Below, in pieces: positions 8,112 through 14,841 of a stretch of 32,605 bases of DNA. Source of the DNA: Streptomyces diastatochromogenes (GTDB taxonomy: Bacteria; Actinomycetota; Actinomycetes; Streptomycetales; Streptomycetaceae). The position numbers and the translations under genes are program-made. Position 1 is the stretch's first letter, and every line of letters starts with the position of its first letter. The notes under the pieces are model-generated. The model did not search any database. It had not been told where the DNA came from and worked only from the letters and a program-made list of their open reading frames with translations. The stretch is from NCBI GenBank assembly GCA_001550305.1, contig LRTP01000588.1:1-32605 (forward strand). The letters run 5' to 3'.

Positions 8112-9086
8112 TCAGGACCCTGGCAGGTGCGTTGGACCCGCGCCCGCCGACACGTCGAGCCGGCACCGTAAGCGGTGCCGGCTCGACGTGCCTGTTCGGT
8201 GCGGGCCGAGCGTCCGTGCCGCCGGGCCGACGCCTGTCACGTCTGCCGATGCCCGGCCACGGTCCAGCGGACTCGCCGGACCTGGCGCCATACCGGTGCG
8301 GACGGGCCGTGGTGGAGAAGGGTCGGCCAGTGGCGCTGCGAGGACGGGGACGTTGTGCAGGAAGCGGGACGGCGCCAACTGCCTGGCAGTCGTGCGCAGG
8401 GCGCTGAGATCCGGTTCTCGAAACCGGCGGGTCCGGTGCCGTCCAGGCGAACAGGACGCGGGGGAAGAGCGGATAGCACCGCCGCCACTCCTCCAGCACG
8501 GGCTCCTGGAGGGTTGGCCGGGCGCCCCGGGATCGCGGGTATGTAGCGGTAGAGGCGCTCGTACACGGGCAGTTTGGCGGCGAGGCGTTCGGGGCCCATG
8601 GTGGCCCGGTCGACCTCCACGAACACTCGCAGCATCGACCCGCCCTCGCCGTCGGCGGGGCCGCGCTTGTAGTGCAGGAGTGCGTCGGGGATGACGGCCT
8701 CGCCGCATCCCGATTGGGTGGTGGACCTCGGGGATCCAGTCCAGCGGCCGGCACAGGTCGCCGTGGCGTCGGGCGTCCTGAAGGAAGGCGAGCGCGGTCT
8801 CGGTCACGGTCAGCGTGTGGCCGGCCTTCAGCCGCACGGCGGTCGGATCGGACACGGTCCTGGGGGGCCGGTGCCCGCGCATCTCGGGCCATTGAGAGGC
8901 GAGTTGCACGCCGTATCGGGTGGGGAACCACACTCGGGTCCGTCCGGCCTGCGGCAGGGTGATGCGGTCGACCAGCCCCTCGGCGCGCAGTCTGGCCAGC
9001 CTGCGCCTCGTCTGCTCGATGCGCACCGAGGGGGCGATGACCCGGTGCATCTGCTCGGTGGTGGCCATCCGGTACTGCGTCAGCAC
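8112..9086 (-). pseudogene. Replication-relaxation family protein, multiply frameshifted
   Basis: The N-terminal 120 codons read cleanly: VLTQYRMATTEQMHRVIAPS, RRRLARLRAEGLVDRITLPQ, WFPTRYGVQLASQWPE, LTVTETALAFLQDARRHGD. This is the winged-helix region of the replication-relaxation family (PF13814) of actinomycete plasmids and integrative elements. The protein then continues only by changing frame: GEAVIPDALLHYKRG and MLRVFVEVDRATMGPERLAAK near 8690-8540, PTLQEPVLEEWRRCYPLFPRV near 8520-8460, LDGTGPAGFENRIS near 8440-8410, and LRTTARQLAPSRFLHNVPV after that. At least four frame changes are needed, so it is a decayed gene. The frame stays open for some codons upstream of the GTG at 9086, so the original start is uncertain. 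Confidence 0.75.
8151..8190. terminator. 18-bp perfect hairpin, probable terminator
   Basis: CACGTCGAGCCGGCACCG (8151-8168) pairs perfectly with 8173-8190 across a TAAG loop. It lies at the 3' end of the leftward replication-relaxation pseudogene. It has no T-tract, as is common for Streptomyces terminators, and could act in both directions. Confidence 0.7.
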
Positions 9087-9349
9087 CGCCAGCGCCAGCC
9101 TCCGCTGCCCACGTCCACGCCAATCATCACGGATCTGCTCGCTTCCCGTCCGGTGCGGCGCCGTCCTGCCCGGCGCCGCGCGTACCGGACAGGCCAGCAG
9201 TTGGCCCCCACCAGAACCCCGACCACGAAGGCCCGACCACGGTCACGAAGCGACAACGCCTCCGTGGACCAGGCCCAAATCCCCTCCGACAACCCGGCCG
9301 ACAACCGTCCGCACCCACTCCCGCACCCGCCCGAGAACCCGCAGGCCAC
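9080..9349 (-). CDS. Possible small membrane protein upstream of replication-relaxation gene
   Basis: A short leftward frame of up to 89 residues whose stop overlaps the start of the replication-relaxation gene by a few bases. Its middle shows one hydrophobic segment (AFVVGVLVGANCWPVRYARRR) followed by arginines, a common form for tiny membrane proteins in actinomycete mobile elements. The first 35 residues are low-complexity and probably not translated. No family was recognised, and the frame may be fortuitous. Confidence 0.25.
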   Translation of the reverse strand: MACGFSGGCGSGCGRLSAGLSEGIWAWSTEALSLRDRGRAFVVGVLVGANCWPVRYARRRAGRRRTGREASRSVMIGVDVGSGGWRWRC

Positions 9350-9998
9350 CGCACTGGTGCGGCCGTGGTGGGGTGGGGGGGGCTGACATCCCCTCTACGC
9401 CCCCGGACACGCCCCACAGCAGGAAGAACAAGGAAAGTGGGTGGGTGGGACAGGTCCCGGGCGGCGGGCGAGGGGATCGGGCGCCGCCGGTGCTCCTCGC
9501 GCGCGCCGGGCGGGGCCGCGCGCGATGTCGGGCGGACAAGTCGCCCGACCGGGGATGCCAGGAAGCTGAGCGGGTCCGTGCCGACTGTGTTCGGCGCGGA
9601 CCCGCTCACCCCGGACCCTACTGTCCGTGGCCTGCAGCGACTGAAACCGGAGGCGTTGAGGCGGCCCTGACCGTCGGTCGAATCTTTGCCACGCCAGGCT
9701 TCGATGTGGCGTCTGACCTGGGATTATCGGGTGCCAGTCGACTCGTCGCGGGGACTCTGCCGTACCCGTGCTGACCGCTGTTCACCGTCCCCAAGGGCAT
9801 GGATGGGGCACGGGCCCGTCGGTTTGACGTTGTGGAGCCTTGTGGCCGCGTCGGGGATGCGGAACTGACACACTGGGTACCCGCGTGCCGGGCCCTTCAC
9901 GTGTGCGAGGGGATTCAGCCGTGCTCTTCCTCCTCCTCGGATTCCATGTGCCGGATTCCCTCGTGGGTGAGGGTGACCATCGCGGGGGTGTTGCCCGG
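9350..9998. other. Gene-free interval
   Basis: No supported coding region. The stretch contains a G-run (GGTGGGGTGGGGGGGG at about 9367-9382), alternating GC sequence near 9495-9525 and a strong hairpin at 9568-9607. Short frames on both strands show no family features. Confidence 0.5.
9568..9607. terminator. 17-bp hairpin, probable terminator
   Basis: GAGCGGGTCCGTGCCGA (9568-9584) pairs with TCGGCGCGGACCCGCTC (9591-9607) with a 6-base loop and a single T-G wobble. It lies downstream of the leftward genes that end at 9999 and could terminate their transcription. Confidence 0.65.
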
Positions 9999-10172
9999 TC
10001 AGTCGACGGCGATCAGGCCTTCGCCCGCCAGGTAGGTGCAGGCGGCGGCCAGGTCCTGTTCCCGCCGCAGCTGTGCCCCGGTGATGCCGAGGAGGCGGTT
10101 GCCTTCGACGGCTTCGTACAGGACCCGGAGCACCTGTTCGCGGTAGGTCTTGCGTTCCCGCAGTGTGGCCAT
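9999..10172 (-). CDS. Small winged-helix-like protein of unknown function
   Basis: A 57-residue protein, MATLRERKTYREQVLRVLYE through ITGAQLRREQDLAAACTYLAGEGLIAVD. The pattern of helices ending in an EGLI-V turn resembles a minimal winged-helix DNA-binding unit (helix, recognition helix, wing). GAGAGGA lies about 8 bases before the ATG and supports this start. It is the last gene before the hairpin at 9568-9607 and follows the gene ending at 10220 by about 50 bases. Such proteins often occur in actinomycete mobile elements. The DNA-binding role is inferred. Confidence 0.6.
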   Translation of the reverse strand: MATLRERKTYREQVLRVLYEAVEGNRLLGITGAQLRREQDLAAACTYLAGEGLIAVD

Positions 10173-10219
10173 GCCCGCGTCCTCTCGTGGGCGGGGGGTG
10201 GGCTCCGGGCCCGGGGCTC

Positions 10220-10486
10220 TCAGATCTCGTCGCAGTGGGCGCCCGCGCCGGCAGGGGTCCGGCTGGCGGCCAGCCAGGAGCGGGCGGGGCCGGCGGGTGC
10301 TGCCGTGTCCACGGTGAGGTGGAGGCGAGTGTCGCCGTCGAGGCCGGGATAGCTGCGCTGTTCCGCTGCGGCGAAGCAGTGACGAAGCGCTTCCGCGACT
10401 GCGCGGGCGGCTTCGGGCGTGTGCGCGGTGATCCGGACCTCGGCCTGCCCGAGCGACGGCAGTATCTGGGTCTCGATGTACTTCAC
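10220..10486 (-). CDS. Hypothetical actinomycete protein, 88 residues
   Basis: Starting at GTG 10486 it reads VKYIETQILPSLGQAEVRIT, then an alanine-rich helix (PEAARAVAEALRHCFAAAEQ), then DTRLHLTVDT and a variable tail. The alternation of beta strands and one long helix suggests a small alpha/beta fold, but no family was recognised. AAAGGGA lies about 10 bases upstream of the GTG. The frame stays open to an upstream start near 10582, but those residues are low-complexity. It belongs to the leftward run of small genes from 11348 to 9999. Confidence 0.55.
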   Translation of the reverse strand: MKYIETQILPSLGQAEVRITAHTPEAARAVAEALRHCFAAAEQRSYPGLDGDTRLHLTVDTAAPAGPARSWLAASRTPAGAGAHCDEI

Positions 10487-10578
10487 GTGGGCGTGTTCCC
10501 TTTCGGAGTGGGCGAGAAGCCGGCGGGTGGGGCGCCGTGGCGCCCCGCCCGCTGCCCCGTCGGAGGAAGGTCTGTTCC

Positions 10579-10767
10579 TCACCGGTCGGCATCCGTGCGG
10601 TGGGCTCGACGACTGGTGTCGTCCGGCAGGCCGGGAGGCCTCGGCAGGGGGTCGCTGAAGTGGTAGGCCGCGATCCGCGCGTCGTGCTGGGCGTTCAGCA
10701 GGTGGATCCAGTACATTCCGATGCCGGTTGCCAGGATGATCAGCGCGACGAGGACGATGGTCTCCAT
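10579..10767 (-). CDS. Small single-helix membrane protein
   Basis: A 62-residue protein beginning METIVLVALIILATGIGMYW, one transmembrane helix at the extreme N-terminus, followed by a polar tail rich in proline and arginine. Start choice is firm: the Shine-Dalgarno GGAGGTGAG lies just upstream of ATG 10767 and overlaps the TGA stop of the DUF5994 gene, which implies translational coupling. No family was recognised. Confidence 0.7.
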   Translation of the reverse strand: METIVLVALIILATGIGMYWIHLLNAQHDARIAAYHFSDPLPRPPGLPDDTSRRAHRTDADR

Positions 10768-10772
10768 GTCGC

Positions 10773-11348
10773 TCACCTCCAGGTGCTTGCGGGCAGAGGG
10801 AGGGCGCTTCGTCCCATCGGGATCCCGAAGGGGGACATGCAGGCCCCGCCTTCGCCCTCCCAGGTGGCTTCCCGGCGCGCGGCGTCGCGGATGCCGCGCC
10901 TGATGGCGGCTTCGTTGGCCATCAGGACGCCGGCGGTGAGGACGCTGCCGGGGATCGCGGCGGCGGCCATCAGGCGGGCCGCGGCGGCGGGCTCGGTCTC
11001 GGGCGGGATGACGAGGAGGTCCCAGCGTCCCACGGTGTAGGAGAGCAGGATCAGCTTGTCGGGGTCCTGTTCGGTGAACCAGGCCACGTGCAGCGTGCGC
11101 CCGTCCACGGGCACTGTGTGGGGTATGACCGGCCAGCGGGTGGGGTTCACGGTGACGCGGGTGATGCGCCCCCAGGGTTCCTCCAGGGCGGCGGCGAGCG
11201 GTGGGAGCTCGGCTGCAAGGTCGCGGGAGTAGGGCCACCAGGCCCCGTCCAGCTGGCCGGCGAGGGTGGTCTTCGGGGTGAGGGACAAGCGTGCCGGGAG
11301 CTCTGCGGCGAGGTCGCGGGGCGCGGTCCGGTCGAGGGTCGTGGTCAT
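10773..11348 (-). CDS. DUF5994 family protein
   Basis: A 191-residue protein of a family found mainly in Streptomyces and relatives (DUF5994). Recognisable phrases are LSLTPKTTLAGQLDGAWWPY, RITRVTVNPTRWPVIP, LHVAWFTEQDPDKLILLSYT and GRWDLLVIPPETEPAAAARL. The C-terminal third is an alanine-rich helical segment. No signal peptide or membrane helix is visible, so it is probably cytoplasmic. The biochemical role of the family is unknown. The gene heads a leftward set with the small membrane protein at 10579-10767, sharing a stop/SD overlap. A hairpin with a T-tract (rightward orientation) lies 16 bases upstream of its start. Confidence 0.85.
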   Translation of the reverse strand: MTTTLDRTAPRDLAAELPARLSLTPKTTLAGQLDGAWWPYSRDLAAELPPLAAALEEPWGRITRVTVNPTRWPVIPHTVPVDGRTLHVAWFTEQDPDKLILLSYTVGRWDLLVIPPETEPAAAARLMAAAAIPGSVLTAGVLMANEAAIRRGIRDAARREATWEGEGGACMSPFGIPMGRSALPLPASTWR

Positions 11349-11363
11349 GATGCGGACCTGCCC

Positions 11364-11392
11364 CCGGACTGCCCGTCGGCAGTCCGGTTTTT
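11364..11392 (+). terminator. Intrinsic terminator, rightward orientation
   Basis: CCGGACTGCC (11364-11373) pairs with GGCAGTCCGG (11378-11387) across a 4-base loop and is followed by TTTTT. The geometry is a textbook terminator for rightward transcription, although no rightward gene is preserved to its left. On the opposite strand it would lie in the leader of the DUF5994 gene. Confidence 0.6.
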
Positions 11393-11743
11393 AGGCGATC
11401 GCCGGAAATGACACCCGCATGAAAGCGGGTGCGCGAAGTACTTCCGGTGCTTTCACTGTACGCCTGCTCGATGGGCAATGACCGGTGTGACCAGGTATTT
11501 TCCGGCGGAGGCGCTGTGGAGAGCGGCGGTGCGGGCGGCGGGAGCACCGTGAAACGACGGCGGGCTCGCGTACGCCGTCGGAGACGTTCGCGGAGGTCGA
11601 TCTCTTCGGCGGTGAGCGGGTCTTCTGGCCAGGCGGGTAGCGGGGGTTCCGTGTCGTGGGCTCCGCAATCGTGGTGTGGCTTTCGACTCAGTCCAGGGCG
11701 GCGAGGTGATCGGCGGCGCCCCCGCGCCACTCCATCAGGAATC
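11393..11743. other. Interval without a confident gene
   Basis: A short inverted repeat CACCCGC-N6-GCGGGTG lies at 11412-11431. A leftward frame around 11510-11670 (phrases PLPAWPEDPLTAEEIDLRER) looks coding-like but has no start, stop or family support. It may be a remnant. Confidence 0.35.
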
Positions 11744-11863
11744 CTCGCCGGACACACACCCGCAGACATCGCCCGCCTGCTCCGCGACTACCCCGCCACC
11801 GCCAGCAGCCCCGAGACCACCACCGCGTTCCTTGCCGCGCTCACCGGCTGGCTTTGTACGTGA
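11744..11863 (+). pseudogene. C-terminal remnant of an unidentified gene
   Basis: The last 39 codons of a rightward frame read LAGHTPADIARLLRDYPATA, then SSPETTTAFLAALTGWL and a stop. The amphipathic helices and codon usage look genuinely coding, whereas the sequence before about 11740 does not. It is probably the 3' end of a gene truncated on its left. No family was assigned. Confidence 0.35.
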
Positions 11864-11921
11864 CCGCAGAAACTGACACAGCCACTACGTCGGCGTAGTT
11901 ACGGCCCGCTGGGGCACAAGC

Positions 11922-12956
11922 TCAGTGCTCCAGCACGCCAGACACGGGCCCGCGTCCCGGCCACGAGGCGTCACCCCCGTGACCTTGCCGCCAGTCGGCC
12001 AGACGAGCCAGCGCGGCCGTGCGCCGGGGTGCGGGACACGCGCTGAACCGAAGAGAGGTCTCCGCCAGGTCCGCGAGGGCGCGCGCGTCAAGGCTGAGCC
12101 ATTCGTGCACCCGTTGGTACTCCTCGACGACGGTGGTGCCGCAGAAGAGCGGGCAGTCACTGCTCAGCGTCACGGGCACCCCCTCCGCCATGATGGCGGG
12201 CAGCGGGTGCTCCGCCAGGGAAGGGCTGACCTGGAGGACGACGTTGGAGGTGGGACAGACGTCCAGGCAGACGCCCTTCTCGGCGAGTTCGCGCAGCAGC
12301 CGGGGGTCCTCCACAGCCCGGACACCGTGACTGATCCGGTGCGCGCCCAGTGTCTCCGCGCAGGCTCGGACGCTGGCCGCGCCAGCGCCTTCGCCACCGT
12401 GCGGCACCGCGAGCAGCCCTGCCGTCCGGGCCCTTCGGAACAGGTCCGTGAAGTGTTCGGGCGGATGGTTGGCCTCGTCACCTGCCAGGCCGAGTCCCAC
12501 CACGCCCGCGTCACGGTAGGCGAGGGCGAGTTCGAGCGACTCCTCTGCCGCTGCCATGGGCAGCCCGCGGTTGATTCCGACGATCACTCCCGCGGCGGAG
12601 TTCTCGGTCGTGCCGGCACGCATGCCGTCGAGGACGGCCTCCAGCACTCCCTCCGCCGGACCGAGCCGGCCGGAGTAGCTCGGCGGGATCAGATACACCT
12701 CGCTCCACACCACTCCCTGGGCGGCCGCGTCCTCGACCAACTCGCGGCCTATCCGGTGCAGGTCGTCCAGGCTGCCGATGAGGTCGCGGGCGCGCTCGTA
12801 GGCGTGAACGAACTCGCCGAGCCCGTGGAACGGCCCCGCCGGCGGAGCCGGCCGACCGTGCAGGTCGGCCATCTCCGCGGCGGTGGAAGGGCGTATCGCT
12901 CCCTCCAGGTGCAGGTGCAGCTCGGCTTTGGGTAGTCCGAGCAGATCGGGCGTCAC
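11922..12956 (-). CDS. Adenosine-deaminase-family hydrolase
   Basis: A 344-residue metal-dependent deaminase of the adenosine/AMP deaminase family (amidohydrolase superfamily). Metal ligands are visible: H14 and H16 in PKAELHLHLEG, H186 with the catalytic E189 in VPHGGEGAG, H210 in HRISHGVRA and D267 in LSSDCPLF. GLGLAGDE and CPTSNVVL also match the family. The usual SDDP is SDCP here. The family hydrolyses amino groups on purine nucleosides or similar amines; the true substrate may differ because the gene closes a catabolic operon rather than a purine pathway. The GTG at 12956 is used because the HLHLEG motif normally lies within 20 residues of the start. Its GTGA overlaps the stop of a 15-codon frame, suggesting translational coupling. 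The fourth and last gene of the leftward arm. Confidence 0.85.
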   Translation of the reverse strand: MTPDLLGLPKAELHLHLEGAIRPSTAAEMADLHGRPAPPAGPFHGLGEFVHAYERARDLIGSLDDLHRIGRELVEDAAAQGVVWSEVYLIPPSYSGRLGPAEGVLEAVLDGMRAGTTENSAAGVIVGINRGLPMAAAEESLELALAYRDAGVVGLGLAGDEANHPPEHFTDLFRRARTAGLLAVPHGGEGAGAASVRACAETLGAHRISHGVRAVEDPRLLRELAEKGVCLDVCPTSNVVLQVSPSLAEHPLPAIMAEGVPVTLSSDCPLFCGTTVVEEYQRVHEWLSLDARALADLAETSLRFSACPAPRRTAALARLADWRQGHGGDASWPGRGPVSGVLEH

Positions 12957-13000
12957 TCGTGCCCCAGGTGCAGGGTCCTGCTCCAGGTGCAGAAGTCCAT
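12953..13000 (-). other. 15-codon upstream frame overlapping the deaminase start
   Basis: ATG at 13000 opens MDFCTWSRTLHLGHE and stops at the TGA that shares GTGA with the deaminase start. AGGACA lies about 9 bases upstream. The interval also has a direct repeat, CTGCACCTGGAGCA and CTGCACCTGGGGCA, 19 bases apart. It could be a coupling leader, or a remnant of a deleted gene end. Confidence 0.35.
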
Positions 13001-13054
13001 CACAACGCTGTCCTGTTCGTGGAAGGTTCAGGGGTCGGGGCTCCTGGCGCCGGG

Positions 13055-13828
13055 TCACAGACTCCGGACCAGGCCGCCGTCGCACCGCAGGGCGGTCCCG
13101 GTGATGTACGAGGCGGGGTCGCCGCAGAGGAACGCGGCGGCTGCGCCGAACTCCTCCGGGCGTCCGTAGCGGCCGGCGGGGATGGTGCGGCGGGACTCGT
13201 CCGCCACCTCGGAGGGCGAGCGTCCTGTGCGTTTGGCGGCGGCCGCGTCCAGGCGGGCCACCCGTTCGGTACCGATCCTGCCGGGCAGCAGCAGGTTGAC
13301 GGTGACTCCGTCCGCGGCAACCTCCGCCGCGAGAGTCTTGAGGTACCCGGCGAGTGCCGCACGCCCGAGGTTGGACAGGGCCAGGCCGGGCAGCGGGGCG
13401 GCGATGCCGCTGGAGCCGATGGCGAGGATGCGGCCCCAGCCGCGCTCGCGCATCCCGGGCAGAGTGAGGGCGATCAGTCGCTGCTGCGGTCGGACCAGGG
13501 CGTCGACCGCAGCGGTGACGTCCTGTGAGGTGATGTCGGCCGCGGTGCCGGGCTCGGGTCCCGGCCCGTTGAGGACCAGGACGTCGATGGGGCCGAAGGC
13601 CTTGGGGGTGGCGGCGATCAGCCGATCGGGACCGTCGGCGGCAAGCAGATCGACAGCGATGCCTTCGGCGTTGGGTAGCTCGGCGGCGATCGCGCGGGCC
13701 TGCTCGCCGGAGCGGCCGCAGACGACGACGTTGGCCCCCTCCGCGGCGATCGCGCGGGCGGTGGCTTCGCCGAGCCCCTGGGTGGAGGCGCAGATCAGGG
13801 CGGTGCGCCCCTTGAGACCGAGGTCCAT
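13055..13828 (-). CDS. Atypical SDR-family protein lacking the YxxxK motif
   Basis: A 257-residue short-chain dehydrogenase/reductase fold. The nucleotide-binding loop is LICASTQGLGEATARAIA instead of the usual TGxxxGIG. DVLVLNGPGPEPG replaces NNAG. At the catalytic region GSSGIAAPLPGLALSNLGRA has the serine, but the Tyr-xxx-Lys pair is replaced by Asn-xxx-Arg. The C-terminus (GRYGRPEEFGAAAAFLCGD, YITGTALRCDGGLVRSL) is normal. An SDR-like subgroup resembling beta-ketoacyl-ACP reductases is known with these same deviations, so the gene is likely intact but may use different chemistry. Its ATG overlaps the TGA of the DapA-like gene by one base (TGATG), so it is co-translated in the leftward operon. 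Confidence 0.85.
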   Translation of the reverse strand: MDLGLKGRTALICASTQGLGEATARAIAAEGANVVVCGRSGEQARAIAAELPNAEGIAVDLLAADGPDRLIAATPKAFGPIDVLVLNGPGPEPGTAADITSQDVTAAVDALVRPQQRLIALTLPGMRERGWGRILAIGSSGIAAPLPGLALSNLGRAALAGYLKTLAAEVAADGVTVNLLLPGRIGTERVARLDAAAAKRTGRSPSEVADESRRTIPAGRYGRPEEFGAAAAFLCGDPASYITGTALRCDGGLVRSL

Positions 13829-14730
13829 CAGCGTGCCCTCGCCGGCTGCGGTACGGCGCCGAGGTGGCGTCCGAGTTGGTCGACCAGGACTTCGGGCAGG
13901 GGGGAGGCGGGTGGGCGCACCGCGGATTCCCGAAGCAGTCCGCGTCTGCGCAGGCATTCCTTGCGGATGGCGAGTGCGATGCTGGCCTGCTGTTCGAAAT
14001 TGACCAGTGGCAGGTACGGCAGCCATGCCTGCCTGGCCTGCTCGTAGCCACCGGTCTGCCAGGCCTCGACGCAGGCGATCAGGCCTTCGGGGTAGGAGAA
14101 ACCGGTCATCGCGCCGGCTGCTCCGCAGGCCAGCTCGTCGAGCAGTCCGATACCGCCGAGCCCGCCGAAGACTGGAACGTCCAGCGCCTTCGTCAGTGCC
14201 GCGACGGCGGTGGGGGTCGGCGGGGCCTCGGCCTTGACCGCGACGACGAACGGGAGGTCCCGCAGCGCCCGGGCAAGCGCCGGAGCCGCGATGTGCACTC
14301 CACTGACCAGGGGGTAGTCCTGGACGACGATGCCGGCGCCGGTCCGCTCGTGGACGGCACGCAGGTGGTTGGTGAGTATCACCGGGTTCGGCGAGTTGAC
14401 CTGGACCATCACGGCGGCCATGCGGTCGCCGAGCACCTGCTGCGCCAGGCGCGCCTCTTCGGCCACCGGAGCGGTGCCGAGGGAGGTGGCGCCGACCACG
14501 AGCGGGAGCGAGGTGGCCTCGGCGACGGTCTGCAGGACTGTGCGACGCTCCTCGGTATCGAGTTGCGCGGCCTCGCCGAAAACGCCGAGCACGGTGAACC
14601 CGTTGGCCCCGGCACGCTCGTAGTGCTCGGCGAGGGCAGCCAGGCTGGTTACGTCGACGTCCAACGTGGACCCGGTGAAGGGCGTCGTGAGGACGCCCCA
14701 GACTCCGGGCTTCAAGGTGATCGGTGGCAT
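13828..14730 (-). CDS. DapA-family (DHDPS/NAL superfamily) lyase
   Basis: A 300-residue class I aldolase/dehydratase with the TIM-barrel signatures of the dihydrodipicolinate synthase family. The Schiff-base lysine is K166 in FVVAVKAEAPP and the catalytic tyrosine Y139 in VVQDYPL. The substrate loop GVFGEAAQLDTEER replaces the GTTGE of true DapA, arguing against lysine biosynthesis. Relatives with such loops act on sugar-acid or hydroxyproline derivatives and can yield alpha-ketoglutarate semialdehyde. Its upstream neighbour is a dehydrogenase of exactly the type that oxidises that semialdehyde, so the two probably catalyse successive steps. A 111-bp spacer with a small hairpin separates them. 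No strong SD precedes the ATG at 14730. Substrate assignment is inference. Confidence 0.85.
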   Translation of the reverse strand: MPPITLKPGVWGVLTTPFTGSTLDVDVTSLAALAEHYERAGANGFTVLGVFGEAAQLDTEERRTVLQTVAEATSLPLVVGATSLGTAPVAEEARLAQQVLGDRMAAVMVQVNSPNPVILTNHLRAVHERTGAGIVVQDYPLVSGVHIAAPALARALRDLPFVVAVKAEAPPTPTAVAALTKALDVPVFGGLGGIGLLDELACGAAGAMTGFSYPEGLIACVEAWQTGGYEQARQAWLPYLPLVNFEQQASIALAIRKECLRRRGLLRESAVRPPASPLPEVLVDQLGRHLGAVPQPARAR

Positions 14731-14771
14731 GACTGGTTCTCAGTTCCTCAGTGTTTGTGCAGCCGCGAGAG

Positions 14772-14790
14772 GCGGCCTCTTAGAGGCCGC
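14772..14790. promoter_or_regulatory. Intercistronic hairpin
   Basis: GCGGCCT (14772-14778) pairs with AGGCCGC (14784-14790) across 5 bases, in the gap between the dehydrogenase and DapA-like genes. It may attenuate or stabilise the transcript. Confidence 0.4.
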
Positions 14791-14841
14791 AGGGCTCTGT
14801 CGCCCGATTCGGGGGGAACGCCGGGTCGATCCTGGCTTTGG

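Noticed and set aside
10773..11769. A 396-codon leftward frame ending in the small membrane protein
   Set aside because: Only the last 62 codons after the GGAGG at the DUF5994 stop look coding; the rest is a shadow of DUF5994.
12957..14051. Long leftward open extension of the deaminase frame
   Set aside because: The extra residues are arginine/histidine-rich shadow sequence across the SDR and DapA-like genes; the family starts within 20 residues of HLHLEG.
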